A DNA stretch of 64,000 bases from Mesotaenium endlicherianum (taxonomy: Eukaryota > Streptophyta > Zygnematophyceae > Zygnematales > Mesotaeniaceae). Positions 36,435 to 47,440 of the stretch are shown here, piece after piece (within the stretch, counting starts at the first letter, position 1; each line of letters opens with the position of its first letter). Made by a program: the position numbers and the translations under genes. The notes beneath the pieces were generated by a model. The model ran no database searches. It had not been told where the DNA came from and worked only from the letters and a program-made list of their open reading frames with translations. The stretch lies in contig WELA01004268.1 of NCBI GenBank assembly GCA_009602735.1, forward strand, positions 1,198,363 through 1,262,362. The letters run 5' to 3'.

Positions 36435-39400
36435 ATGGCGCTTTCAGTAGCTGCCTCAGGGCTTAGTGCGAGGCTTCTTTGTGGCTGTGGTGCCGCACTT
36501 CCTGCCCGCTCACAAGCAGATTGCCAAGCCCAGACGGTCAATGTCAACTGCCGACAGCTGATGAACGGAAGTGCAAAGTTGTCGAGGTGCATGGTCGTGA
36601 ACCCTTACAAGTTATAGCCTCCTTCAACAATGTGTGCATTTGTGATATACGAACAGGTTGGCTTATGCAGCCTGCATTCTTGTCACCTCGTTGCCCTTGA
36701 TGGATCATCTATTGTCACACAGTATGCAGTTTCTTAACCCGGTCATAATCCCTGCACGTACCTATGATTAGTCACCACTTGCGCTCCAGCTCTTAACCTG
36801 CCAAATTTTTTCCTTTTCTTTTCTTCTTTCAGTAAACTTGGTGCTGGTGCTAGGCATAACTTACATTCTCGCCGCACTGGAAGGCATGGCCAAGCGTTCA
36901 GGATAAATGCTATGGATGCTTCAGTTGGAGGTGATGCATTCCCTGAGGGTGAGTGGTATATCGAAGTCGAGGACCAGGCTCTCTTTCCAAACTTGAAGTG
37001 TGGTGTTGTGAGACCACTGTCAGGGGCCTTATGACACGTAGGATGCGTTTTTCAAATTGTAATATGTAAAAGTCGTCGATAGGAAAACTTGTAGTGTGCC
37101 CTATGCGTCTCATCTCTATCAACCTCTTCACGTCTTTTCGGCCTCTGCTTTCGGCTGCTCCAACGAAGATCCCATGGGTTGAATGTCTATGTTGGGTGAC
37201 AGGCAGCTTAGTTGCTGACCCGTGAATCAGCTGGAGCAGGCAACTAAATTGCGTGACTTGCTGTGAGGGGAGTTTGTTATGGAGCGTCACGAGGAGAGTT
37301 GATATGTGTGTCTTTATTGAAGCACTAAGTTTCAGTCAACAGAATGTGCAGGCAGCGCTGTTCAGCCCTTAAAGGTGCAGTAGTCCTTCAACGCGTGGGG
37401 TAGTCGCGTACAGAAGGAGTTTACGAAGAGTTTACACGAACCCCGTTGACACATTGTCCAACCTCCTTCTTCTTGTACCCAGGACCCGCTCAAATTTTCC
37501 CCAGGATAGGAGTGAAAGACCCCTACAAGAGACTGGGGATATCGCGGGATGCTTCGACAGAGGAGCTGACAGATGCAAAGAGCTACTTGGTCACACAGTA
37601 CGGGGGCGACGAGCGGAGTCGGGAAGCAATCGAGGGTGCTTACGATAAGATAATTGCCGAGAAGTTTACTCTCCGCAGGAGATCGAAGATCAACCTCAAG
37701 GTATAAACCGAAAGGCCTCAGGCCTCCCGCCTCCGCTGCTCAGGCCCCTGGCACGACCTAGAGAGAAGCTTCAGCAATCAGCACCACCATGCATTTGAGA
37801 GCACAAGGCACAACGTCGCTGCGGGTGGAGGACGGCCGTGAAGGCTCTGACAGCTAGCAAGAATGGCAACTATGGTATCCAGCAAGTCTTGCTTGTGAGG
37901 AGAAGAGAGGTCCAGACTGTGAGAAGCCCCAGGTTGCTTGTGCCTGGTGCCTTATTCCCCAGGTGCCTGCCTGTGACAGGGAGAGCCTGCCTTGGCTGCT
38001 TATTGTTGGCAGCTCAGACAAAAGTTGTGGAGCGCAGTGTTGAGTGGCGAGCAGGGGGGCGTTGCGGCAGAGCTACACGAGATACCTGGCCCGCTCTCGC
38101 TCTCAGCTATGCATGCTGACCTGGCTACTCTCAGCAAGATGTGGGCGATTATGTGTAGTATGAAACAACGACCTACTTGCTCTTGGAGTCAGGGGCAGTG
38201 CCGCTGTTGTGCGCGATGCTGAAGCCAGGGGATAGCCCCATGTGGCCCTTGCCAGGCAGGTAGACGTCTCCTTTGCATCTGCGAGCTTAATGATCCCTCC
38301 ATCATTCACCTCTGTGCCCCTTGGGCAGAAGGCCACGCAGAGCCGAGGTCGGCTGCTTGCTGCAATGCTGCTGAGTGTGCTGCCACTCCAGCTCGGGCAT
38401 GCGGGCGCTGGAGTAAGGGCTTCACCAATGGCGGAGACAAGCGGCTGCAACTGCTGCTGGTGCTGGTGCTGGTCCTGGGGATGCTTTCATGTCAGTTTCA
38501 ATGTGGAGGGAGGCGCTGAGTTGGCTGCTCCCCGGCACTGGAGTGCTGTGCGTGTGTGCGGGGGGTGCAGGCAGACCTGAAGAAGAAGCTGACGGAGGGC
38601 CCTGCGTGGGTGCGCGCCATCACGGGCATGGTGGAGGTGCCCAAGTCCAACGTGATCGTGCAGCGCGCCGCGCTCTTCCTCATCATCGCCGTGTGGAGCG
38701 TGCTCAACGCCTCCGAGTCTGGCCCTGCCTTCCAGGTGCACCCACCCTCTCTCTCTCTACACGTAGGGCCTCTCTCACTGCTCAAAAGCAGCAGCTGCAG
38801 CAGCAGCGACGGCGGCAGGACTGTTGTTGGCATGTGTTCCTTGGGGCCTGGGCAACCCCTTGGGTAGGCCTGAAGCCACTCTGGAGTGGTTCTGAGAAGT
38901 GGCCCACGCACCTTGTGCCTGACTGTACAGGGAAAGCGGACAGAGAAAAGCCCCTTGCACCCGCTGGCTGGCTGCAGATCCTGACTTGTGCACCTCGGGT
39001 AGAGAATGCCGGTTGCCGCCCTACTGCATCATGCTGGCCTGGCTTCCAGCTCTGCACCAGCATGCTACTGAAGCCCCGTGTCCAACGAGTCAGGGGAGGT
39101 CAGGTCAATTCAGGTCAGGTCGCGTGCTGCTGCGAGAGAATTGGGCGCAGTCTTTGGAGGCCGCGACCCGCACACGCGTGCTGTGCTCTGCATCATTCCC
39201 CTCCGGCAGAGCCCTTCATCCCACCTTTGTGCTCAACCTCCCCTTGCATGCTCAACCTCTTCTTGCATCTCTAGAACCTGATGAAGGAATTTCCTTAGTA
39301 ACCCATGCCAGCAAAGCTGGTACGCCCTTGCTCACTCGGTGTGTGCTCTGCCACCGCTGCTGCTACTGCTTGCTGCCGCTGCAGGTGTTTGCTGCTCTGG

Positions 39401-40145
39401 CGGGCTCCATTTACCTCATCAACGACCGCCTGAAAAGCCTGGGAAGGGCCTTCATGCTCGGGTAAGCTGTCGTTCTCGCTGTCCCAGTCGGTCACCCCCA
39501 CCCGTCAGAGCCCTCCTCGCCCGTCACACATGGGTAGGAGGAGGTGCAGTCTGGGATCATGCCAACTTTGAGTCCCAGCATGTGACGTCGGGCTGGCTGT
39601 GAGTGAGCTCTGTGCTGTGCGGAAGTATTAATATGTATGCCCCCCTTGTAGGCCAATTAGTGGACACTCGGGTGTGTGCTAGCCATGAATGTTGTTGTGG
39701 TCAAGGCAGGGGTCCCCTTTTCTAATCTTGCACGCATGCTGGAAGATGGACGCCACAATTGTTGTAGCTTTCATTGGAACAGTTGCTGCCATGAGTGAAT
39801 GTTCCGCTGTTCAGGCAGTGAACCTCAGGCCGCTGACTTGTGTGAGAGATAGAAAGTGCTTCGATTGTGCTCACTTTCTTTGATCTTGTGACGAGCCCCC
39901 TGAATCTCTTTGATGAGAATGAGAGGTTTATGAATCAGGAGCAGGATAGGGGTTGATGTTGTACCGTCTTGCGGGTGTCTTTGCGGGCTGCATGCAGATT
40001 TGGAGGCCTGGTAGTTGGCTGGGTGGTGGGGTCTCTCGTCGTGCCTGCCGTCTCAGACATCCTGCCTGCCATGTGGAGCGGCGAGCTTGTCACTTCTCTT
40101 GTGGCCTACGTCTTCTTGTGGATTGCCACTACCTTCTTGAAGTAG
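36435..40145 (+). CDS. CPP1: CPP1/CDF1-type chloroplast J-like membrane protein
   Basis: Homologue of Arabidopsis CHAPERONE-LIKE PROTEIN OF POR1 (CELL GROWTH DEFECT FACTOR 1), a chloroplast-envelope or thylakoid J-like protein that stabilises protochlorophyllide oxidoreductase. Six exons agree in phase: 36435-36586, 36833-36948, 37483-37700, 38571-38735, 39385-39461 and 39998-40145, giving 291 residues. Residues 1-80 are Ala/Ser/Arg-rich, as in a transit peptide (MALSVAASGLSARLLCG). The family core runs from FPRIGVKDPYKRLGIS to the J-like helix AIEGAYDKIIAEKF and the KINLK-ADLKKK junction. Four hydrophobic segments follow: AALFLIIAVWSVL, VFAALAGSIYLI, FGGLVVGWVVGSLVVPAV and LVTSLVAYVFLWIATTFL. 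The protein ends in TFLK. No canonical HPD motif is seen, as in this family. It appears intact. The start is the first ATG in frame; a 12-bp direct duplication lies upstream at 36085-36108. Confidence 0.93.
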
Positions 40146-41235
40146 AATCGGTCACCTCTGACTCCTTGTCACTTGGGGACTGGGCTGTTGTCGGAGGTAT
40201 CACCTTCCTACGGTTTTGTTAGATCTGGACGAGAGGATTGCAGTGCTGAGATAGTAAAAGAGAGAAAAGGATCGTGAGCGGGTGAGTGAGTACCTTGTCG
40301 TTTGCGGAGCTCGCACAAAAGATCGGAATCATCGAGGCAATGACTCACACGGTTTGGTTTGAAAGTCGAGGGTTCCCATAGCTATGGAGCATACTTCTGC
40401 TAGGCCACACATGAAGGTTGTTGCTTTCATTAAATCCGCTCTTGGATGGTGTATGTCTTCCTTGTACAAGATAAGTGGTCCCCCAACATTGTCCTCAGGA
40501 TGGACATTGTTAGCGTATGCAATGCATGTCAAGGGTGATTCACAACTTGACGATGTACTACATGGGTGGGTCCACACGAAAGGGCTCAAAGCTTGTGTCA
40601 CTGCAGCGAACTGAAAATCTTGTTTCACGCAGATGTGCAACGCGTGGAGGTGCTGTTTGGCCTCATTCTCTCTCATCTCCGCTGCGCAGTTAAATCAGAT
40701 CGAAATAAGGTCCTACCTAATTCATCTAGAAAAACAATTGACATGCTCTCAGAAGAGGCCCCACATCTTTCTTGCTTCTACATCTATGCCAGGGCTAGTG
40801 AGTAAGAGAGTGTACCTCAAATTTTTTGCCATAAAAATATGTTCCCTTTATGCTTGTCCGTGACCATTCAGTACTCTGAAAGAGCTGTCCTAATCAATGA
40901 GTGCTTCTCATTGATGTAGGTGCTCTCTCTAAGTGGCAAAGCAAACTATTTCAGCCTGATTTTGTCACTCATTTATCGTCATGTTCAGCCAGTGTGAAGT
41001 GCACAATAATATGCTGAAAATTGGGTGCAAATACGTACCTGTATGCGAGTAGAATACAATTCATACACAGACGTATCGCAATATGATTACAGTGTGTAGA
41101 ACTTCAGATGGGGAAACATTTGCTACTTCCTGATCCCAAGACTTGCTCAGATGGTATTTTACAGAAGCAGGACGCAAATGCTTTCCATATCAAGAAGCAC
41201 GGGCGGGCATAAATAAATCATTCAAGAAGAAGCAA
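40146..41235. other. Intergenic between convergent genes
   Basis: 3' flank of CPP1 and of the minus-strand exon at 41236. AT-richer than the genes. No RNA gene or transposon recognised, and no clear polyadenylation signal could be fixed. Confidence 0.4.
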
Positions 41236-41645
41236 TTAGTCCGAAGGCACGTAAATTCTACTCCTATGTTTCTCTAGATGTCTATGCTCGAAGTAATAAT
41301 GCGCATGGATTGCCTTTGCCATTTCCAACTTTGTGGGCGGTATAACCACATGATTCTCTCTGAAATAAATGAGTAGTTCCTCGACTGTGAGATGCTCCAA
41401 GGCATCCTCAGATATCAGCCGGCCCCAAGGAATGGTCCCTTCGTCAAGGGCGTCTGTCGACTTCCCTTGGGCAATCCTCTTTTGCCTCTCCGTTTCCCTC
41501 TTCTTCCGGGCTCTCTGTGCCTTCTTCCGCTTCTCCTTGGCGATCTTCAAGTAGCCCTCCTCCTTCTCGAATTTCTCCCACTGCTGGAACTCCCTCCAGC
41601 TCTCCTCTCGTCTCGCGTTCAGTATCTTCTGCTCCTCAGTCCACT
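41236..41645 (-). CDS. 3' terminal exon, charged coiled-coil protein, unknown
   Basis: A clear acceptor (pyrimidine tract then CTACAG) at 41646 opens a frame of 135 residues ending in a stop at 41236. It starts EWTEEQKILNARREESW, is rich in Lys/Arg/Glu with a long predicted helix (KEKRKKAQRARKKRETERQ), then a compact C-terminal part LEHLTVEELLIYFRENH and KLEMAKAIHAHYYFEHR that resembles a small SAP-like helix pair, though this is not certain. It could be the last exon of the FAS1-GT29 gene or of a separate gene; the exon that precedes it was not fixed (phase 1 is needed). Confidence 0.55.
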
Positions 41646-42278
41646 CTGTAGCAAGGACAGCATAGAACACAAAGGACGAGGTGTTTTAGCAGCCAGCAAA
41701 GCCTCCCCCTTTTGGTCTGCAACTGACTGTTTTAATTCTCTAAATGAGTGGTCTTCATGACGCGTTGGACACTACAATTGAGCACGTCACCCACCAAACA
41801 CGCGCAAAGCCAAGCGCAGGTTAGAAAACAATTGGCACCTTGGATACATTTTTAACGTATGCCACGCATCCACCTCCAGCAGCTGGGTTTGGAAAGAAGC
41901 ACCTGAAAAAAATACCTGAGGCAGAGCTTGGCAAGTCAAATCGGCAGCTCAGAGCAATGACAGGAATGTGGCCACCTCTATTGCCCTACACCGATGGCTG
42001 TTCGTAATCTGCCAATCTGCCAAAGTCTCTGCGAGCTGCATCAGAGGATGGCTTGGAGCAAAACTCTGCGGCACTAGACAGAGGACAAGGACAAAGACAA
42101 GGCTCCGGGGTGCGACGAGGATTGCTCGCGGAAGGTGCTCAGAGCAAGCAGGGGGGGCTGACCTGCACGCTGGCCAAGCTGCGAGAGGGGCACGCGCAGG
42201 CACAGGCTGCATCGCTGGGCCGACCTCCGGCAATCTGCGCCCGCAAACAGCACCCCATGCAGCACGCAATGATCACCC

Positions 42279-42533
42279 TACACATACTTGTGACAGGTGG
42301 CGCAGAGCTAACAGGTTGGCAGCAGTTGCAGTTGTGCAGCCAGTGGCGCGCCTCCAGGGGCCTAGGAGGGGCCAGCCAGCACATATCAGCTTGAGCAGGA
42401 TCATCCCGCATAGGACCGCACCAAAACCGGTGCCCAAGATAGAAGGCAAGGTGTGATTGTAGAAAACAAACAATGCCTTCATATCGTAAAGGAAGCGAGA
42501 GCGTGCCGCAAAAGCAAGTGACTTCCAGCCTCC
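42279..42533 (-). CDS. Possible exon with one hydrophobic segment
   Basis: In one minus-strand frame the sequence reads SLAFAARSRFLYDMKALFVF and then a hydrophobic stretch LPSILGTGFGAVLCGMILL. It ends at a good donor (CACAA then GTATGT at 42290-42285). The phase would fit the donor of the GT29 exon at 42650. Evidence is limited to phase, hydrophobicity and the donor; the acceptor tract is weak. A C-terminal membrane anchor for the GT29 gene or an unrelated exon are both possible. Confidence 0.3.
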
Positions 42534-42649
42534 CCGGTTGCCCAAGCGCAGCAGAGAACCCGCGCGCGCGCAACAACCGGCCAAAGGGAGTGAAGGGGCC
42601 GGCAACAGTGGCGGCGGAAGCACCAACCGTAGAGGCACTGGTCAGCCAC

Positions 42650-45600
42650 CCACAAGTACTCTGCTTCCGCCAGCTCCCACGCGGAGGCAAACTCCTTGTC
42701 GAGGTCCTCCGAGTGCGGTGCGGTGGCGTTCTTGTCGTAGTAGTGGTGCTTCACCCCGTGGCGCTCCCCCAGGTAGAACCCGTACAGTGCCACTCGCCGG
42801 CACCGCTGCGCATGGCGGCAGCAGCTCCCAGGCCACTACCATTTCAGGGGGCCCTTCTATCGTGCACTTGCCCCACACGAGGCCCGAATCCAGCAAGTGC
42901 AAAGCAGGAAAGAAAGAGCTCCCAGCCGCAGGCTACGCCCCAGAGGGTGGAGAGCAGTTGAAGAGCCTTCAACAGGAAGGCTTAAACAAGCACTCGGCGG
43001 CGAAACCCCAGCAGGAGTGCAGCCCGCGGCTAGCTCCAAGCGTTTCTCTTTGTCTAAGGAGATCCTCACTTCCTACTGCCCCTTGAAAAGCTGGGGGCTG
43101 GAGGACCAGAAGGCCAGGTCCAGCACAAAATCTGTACCCTCACACGGGGCCAGGGTTTTGCGAGCCTGTAAGCGGGGGGCAGAGGGAGAGGGGCAAGGAT
43201 CAAGGGGAGCCAGCGCTGCACCTGCGGGGGCGGGCAATGGGGGGGGGGAGAGAGGGGAGGGAAGGGTACCTGGAGTGCGAGGGAGAAGCCGACGTAGCCG
43301 ATGGAGGGCATGGTCCCGAGCGCGTTGAACACCTGCGTCAAGTAGCCCACGTCGAGCACCAGCAGGGGCCCCTCGGGGAACATGCGCTTGAAGCGCACGA
43401 TGTGCTCGATATCGGCGTGCTGCGCTCTCAGCCACAGGTGGTAGATGACGCTCTCGTTGGCCTCCTTGAAGCCCGCCCACTCCACCTGGCTCAGCCGGTA
43501 CGTTGTCTTTGAACCCACCTGTAGGATGCACGCACTCATGCACGCATGCACACACAGCCCAGCACGTCTCAGAGCATCAGCGTACACTCAGCATCCGCCT
43601 GTGTCTGAGATCTGCGTGCGACATAAATGCGGATGCGACAGGACACAGCGCGGAAGGCCAGGGGGAGAAGCTTTTTGACCAGTGCTAACAGTTGGCGGGA
43701 GCGTGCTGAAGCAAGCGCGTGCAGAACAAGAGAACAAGCAGCACTGGCAGGAGGAGCAGGCGCGTCCCGCCAACCTGCTTCTCAAAGCCGCGCGTGGGCG
43801 CACCGTTGAAGCGCATGACCATGTCGTTGCTGTCGATCTCCGCGCCCGCCTCCTTCAGGAGTAGCGACCCAGAGCTCCCCACCACGGCACAGGTATCGAA
43901 CAGCTGGCTGTCAAAGGGGTCGTATGCGGGCACCAGCTGCCTGAGCTCATTGGCCACGCGCGGCTTCAGCCCCCCCAGCAGCTTTGCGATGAGGCCCCCG
44001 CTGGAAGCCAAGGTGTTGTTATTCTCTTTGGCCGAAGCGGACTCCAAGAATGCCAGCTGTTCCCGATTGATCACGAGGTCATCCTCGTAACCCTCGACTG
44101 CCAGCTCGCCCGTCTCCCTTACACCCTGCCCACTCAGAACAAGACGGCCTCTCAAAGCCCTGCAGGGGAGGTCGGTGGTAGGCAACAAAGAGAGTCCTCA
44201 ATTTCAGCTCGAGGTCAGCTGCATGCTGAACACTTGGAGAATGTCTCACACCCCTTTCCCTGCATTGCTGCACACTGAGCGCGCGCAAGCGCGCACACGC
44301 ACGTACACGCACACACAATTACACACAGACGTTTACACACACACACAAGCACACACCCACACCCACAAAGGAGCAAGCCAAGCCGTTGCTTCATCTGCCG
44401 TGGCTGAAAGGCCTGCGCGCCTGGTGCATGTTGCTACAGAAGAGGAGAGAGAGGAAGCAGGGGGGCATTGCCGGTTGGATGAGCATTGCTTACAGCACAC
44501 TGGGGGCCCTGGAAGAGGATGGAGCACACGCACATGCCCCCGATCATCCGCCCGCGACCGGAACACGGGGGATCCTTCCGTGCTGGGAGTGCCACCTCTG
44601 CAAACAGCCACCATGCAGGGCTGAGCTCATGTCACCCGCGCTCGGCAAGTGGCCGGCCCTGGAGGATCCGGCTGCTACATGGTCCAGATGGGTATCCATC
44701 CCAAATCCCAAATATGCCCACGCGCACCTTGAGGAAGAGCCAGCAGTTCAGCAATTTTGCATCCTGCAAGGAGGTTACTGTTCTTGGCATCGATGCTCGC
44801 ATCCTCGCACATCTCTGCTCTGCAGACATCTGTACAGTGAGCGGTGCATCACACTAGCTGCCCTGATATACAATGCTTTATGCACTTTCTAACAAGACCA
44901 GCTGGAGCAGCTGGAGCCAGAGTGGGGAGGAGAAAGTGACTGGTCTTTCGCTGCTACATGGATCAGTGCTGGTGCCCTTCCCTACTCTCAGGAGAAGACG
45001 AGGCATGCATGAGCAGAACAATCGCTTGTCGCACTCGCGGGAGGCAAGAGACGAAGGCCGGCTGCCCTGGTGCTCGCAGCTCTGCTGCACAAACTTAGAC
45101 CATCACAACTGCTGGCTGCCCAGAGCCCAAATAACTCAGAGCAAACGGAAGTCATGACCACTTGAAAGGCTAGGCAGAGGTGACAGCTTGGGCTGTGGGA
45201 GGGCTGCATGCAGATGGCAAACGTGGGGCTGACAGGTGTCAGTACCTATGGGCTTTGCAGAGCCTCGCAGGTCCTTGCCCCCAGGCCCAGCAGGCGCCGA
45301 GTTGTTCTGAGCTGTCGCATTCTGAGCCTCCTTCACCACCTTGCCGGCGGCCCCGCCCCCAAACCCCAGATTGGAGAACCAACGAAACGAGGAGCCTGCT
45401 GCCCCAGGGGTGCGCCCCGCGGCTTGCGTCCATGCGTTGCTTGTGGCGCTCTTCGCTTCCCCGGCTTGCTGGCCCGCAACCGCACCCTGCCTTGTCTCCG
45501 CAGCCTCGTTGGAATCGCGTGCCGGGATGCTTCGATTGACCGCTCCGAGCTTTTCCGGGCGTGCAGGACCAGTCTCACTGCTGACTTGCTCGCCCTTGCC

Positions 45601-47440
45601 TTCCCTCACCGCGCCTTCCTCACCCTTGACGGGGTCAGCAGGGACGACCTGCTTGCTCTTACTTTGTTCCGTGCTGAGGTTCTCCTCCCCCTCCTCCTCA
45701 GAGTAGTCGTACTCGTCTTTGCGCGAGCCTTCAGCACCCGCACCAGCACCTTCACCGTGCTGCCCCTCATCGCCGTCTTCTGACTGGCCGGCCGACACAG
45801 TGCCATTGACCCCCACGCCCCGTTCAGCAAGAGCAACCCCAGATGCTAACCCCGGGCCCAGAAGTCTGGGCCCAGTGGTGCCTTGAAGTGCATCGTGCGA
45901 GAGGCCGGTGCTGTTTGTACCGTTCTTGCCAGCGCCCATGGGGTCCTCCTCCCCCCCGCTGTCAGCGTCCTCCCCGCCCTCCTTGAGCGGGGCATCGTCC
46001 GCGAGGGCCTGCCGGTCCTCGTCCTCGGAGGCGGTCTCCTCCCCTTCCTTCTTCTCCTCCGCCGTGTCGAGCGACCCGACGCCCTCCTCGACTGCAGCCT
46101 CCGCCTCCGCCTCCACGTGCTCGCGTTCCTGGCCCTCGTCGGCGGTGTCCAGGAGCTCGTTGCCTTCCTTCACAAAGTCGTCCCTGTTCCTCGTGTCGCT
46201 GTCTTGCTCCTCCCCCGTGTCGGCTGCGCCGAGCCTGGAGCCCAGAGCCTTGGCGATCCAGCTCCCCACCACAGCCCGGACAGAGCCCTCCACAGGCCTG
46301 GTGCTCACCTTTTGCTCCGCAATGTCGGGGTCCTCGTCAAAATCTGCCCCCGGGCCACCTGTGCCATTCCTGGCATGCTCTGCCAGTTCGTCGGCCCTCA
46401 AGTCGTCGGGGTCAGCAGAGGCCACTGCATCCAGGAAGTCCTCGGGCGCCAGAAGCTCGTCGACCAGATGCATCACGAGGTTCCCCCTCACCAGGTCCAC
46501 CTGGCCAAAACAAGGGCACGGAGAGCCTGCGTTCAGTCAAGTTTCCGAGAGCTTCCGAGCGAGCTCATGCTTTACTGGGCGCCAGGCGTGACTCCACGGA
46601 GTACAAGCACAATTACTTTGCACGGCAGAAAGGGCCGGGTTTCTTTCGGCTTAAAAACGGAGCAAGTCAAGCAGGGAGAAGGATGCAGATGCAGAGAGGG
46701 ATGCTCAACGCCAGCGAGTGCAGGAGGGAAGACGGCTGTACCTGCCTGCAGGGTACACCATTCACGCGGAAACGCTTGTCCTTGGAGCGCCCCGCGAGCA
46801 GAGTGAACCCCGAGATGCTCTCCAGCCTCACAAAGCCTCCGACAGGCACGGCCGAGGTCGGCAGGGGCCGAGCAACAGCAGCGTATCCCAGTAGACGAGA
46901 CAGTATGACATCTGCCTGCACACAAGCCGGAACTCAGGTTCGTCCTTCCTCCCCCCCAGCAAACCATGTCCATCGGCCTTCTGCATGGAGCCTTACAGCG
47001 CCCCTTCCTTCTCTCCCACCTTCCGAGCGCTGCCCTACAGCAGGCCAGCAGGAACAACACTATGTGCAGAAGATTGCGCGCAAGCTAGCTGCCGCTGCAC
47101 CCCGGGACTCTGGGCTACGACCCACGAGATGGATGCAGGACAGAGAGGCAGTAAAGGCGGGCAAGGTAGCCATCAGGCGTCGGAAGGGGCGGGAAATATT
47201 TGTCTATGCATTGAGGTTTGGTTGTAGGGAAAAATGAGGGCAGGAGCATTTTGCCTTGAATGGATTTGCAGGGCCAACTCAGAGGCGCACCTTTGGCTTT
47301 GAGTCCGGGTACTTTCTGAAGAGCCCACTGGATCGCAGCAGAACAGCGTCCGTGGGAGCAAATAGAGTGAATGGCAGCTCAGTTCCCACTAGCTCCACCA
47401 TCATATCTTCCAAGCACAGGAGCAACCGAATTCGAGACAT
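42650..47440 (-). CDS. FAS1 - acidic linker - EGF-like - GT29 (sialyltransferase-type) protein
   Basis: Probable secretory-pathway glycosyltransferase with an adhesion-type N-terminus. Seven phase-consistent exons: 47291-47440, 46742-46915, 45246-46500, 44494-44597, 43775-44125, 43270-43518 and 42650-42805, 813 codons. Residues 1-125 form a fasciclin (FAS1) domain: [22 protein letters not shown] and [18 protein letters not shown]. About 400 residues of Glu/Asp/Ser/Gly-rich linker follow. The next exon is EGF-like ([20 protein letters not shown]). Residues 562-813 are GT29: sialylmotif [17 protein letters not shown] and [19 protein letters not shown], motif [17 protein letters not shown] joined to CRRVALYGF, and motif VS HHYYDKN. 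Plant GT29 proteins exist without proven sialic acid use, so the donor sugar is unknown. No signal peptide is seen, so an upstream exon is likely; the 3' end is also unsettled. Confidence 0.8.
44284..44375. repeat. CA-rich simple sequence in GT29-gene intron
   Basis: ACACAC-rich run with CACGCA and CACCCA variants between the EGF-like exon and the sialylmotif L exon. Confidence 0.85.

Noticed and set aside
38489-39274. Long plus-strand frame within the CPP1 gene
   Set aside because: Reads through an exon in the wrong frame and into an intron; the exon 38571-38735 in the CPP1 frame matches the family.
39953-40222. Plus-strand frame over the last CPP1 exon
   Set aside because: Out of frame; the CPP1 frame from 39998 gives the hydrophobic C-terminus and a stop at 40145.
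43076-43167. Possible extra exon on the minus strand reading [16 protein letters not shown]
   Set aside because: Skipping it joins the exon ending in FSLALQ directly to CRRVALYGF, which completes sialylmotif S; including it would add a stop. It could be an alternative exon.
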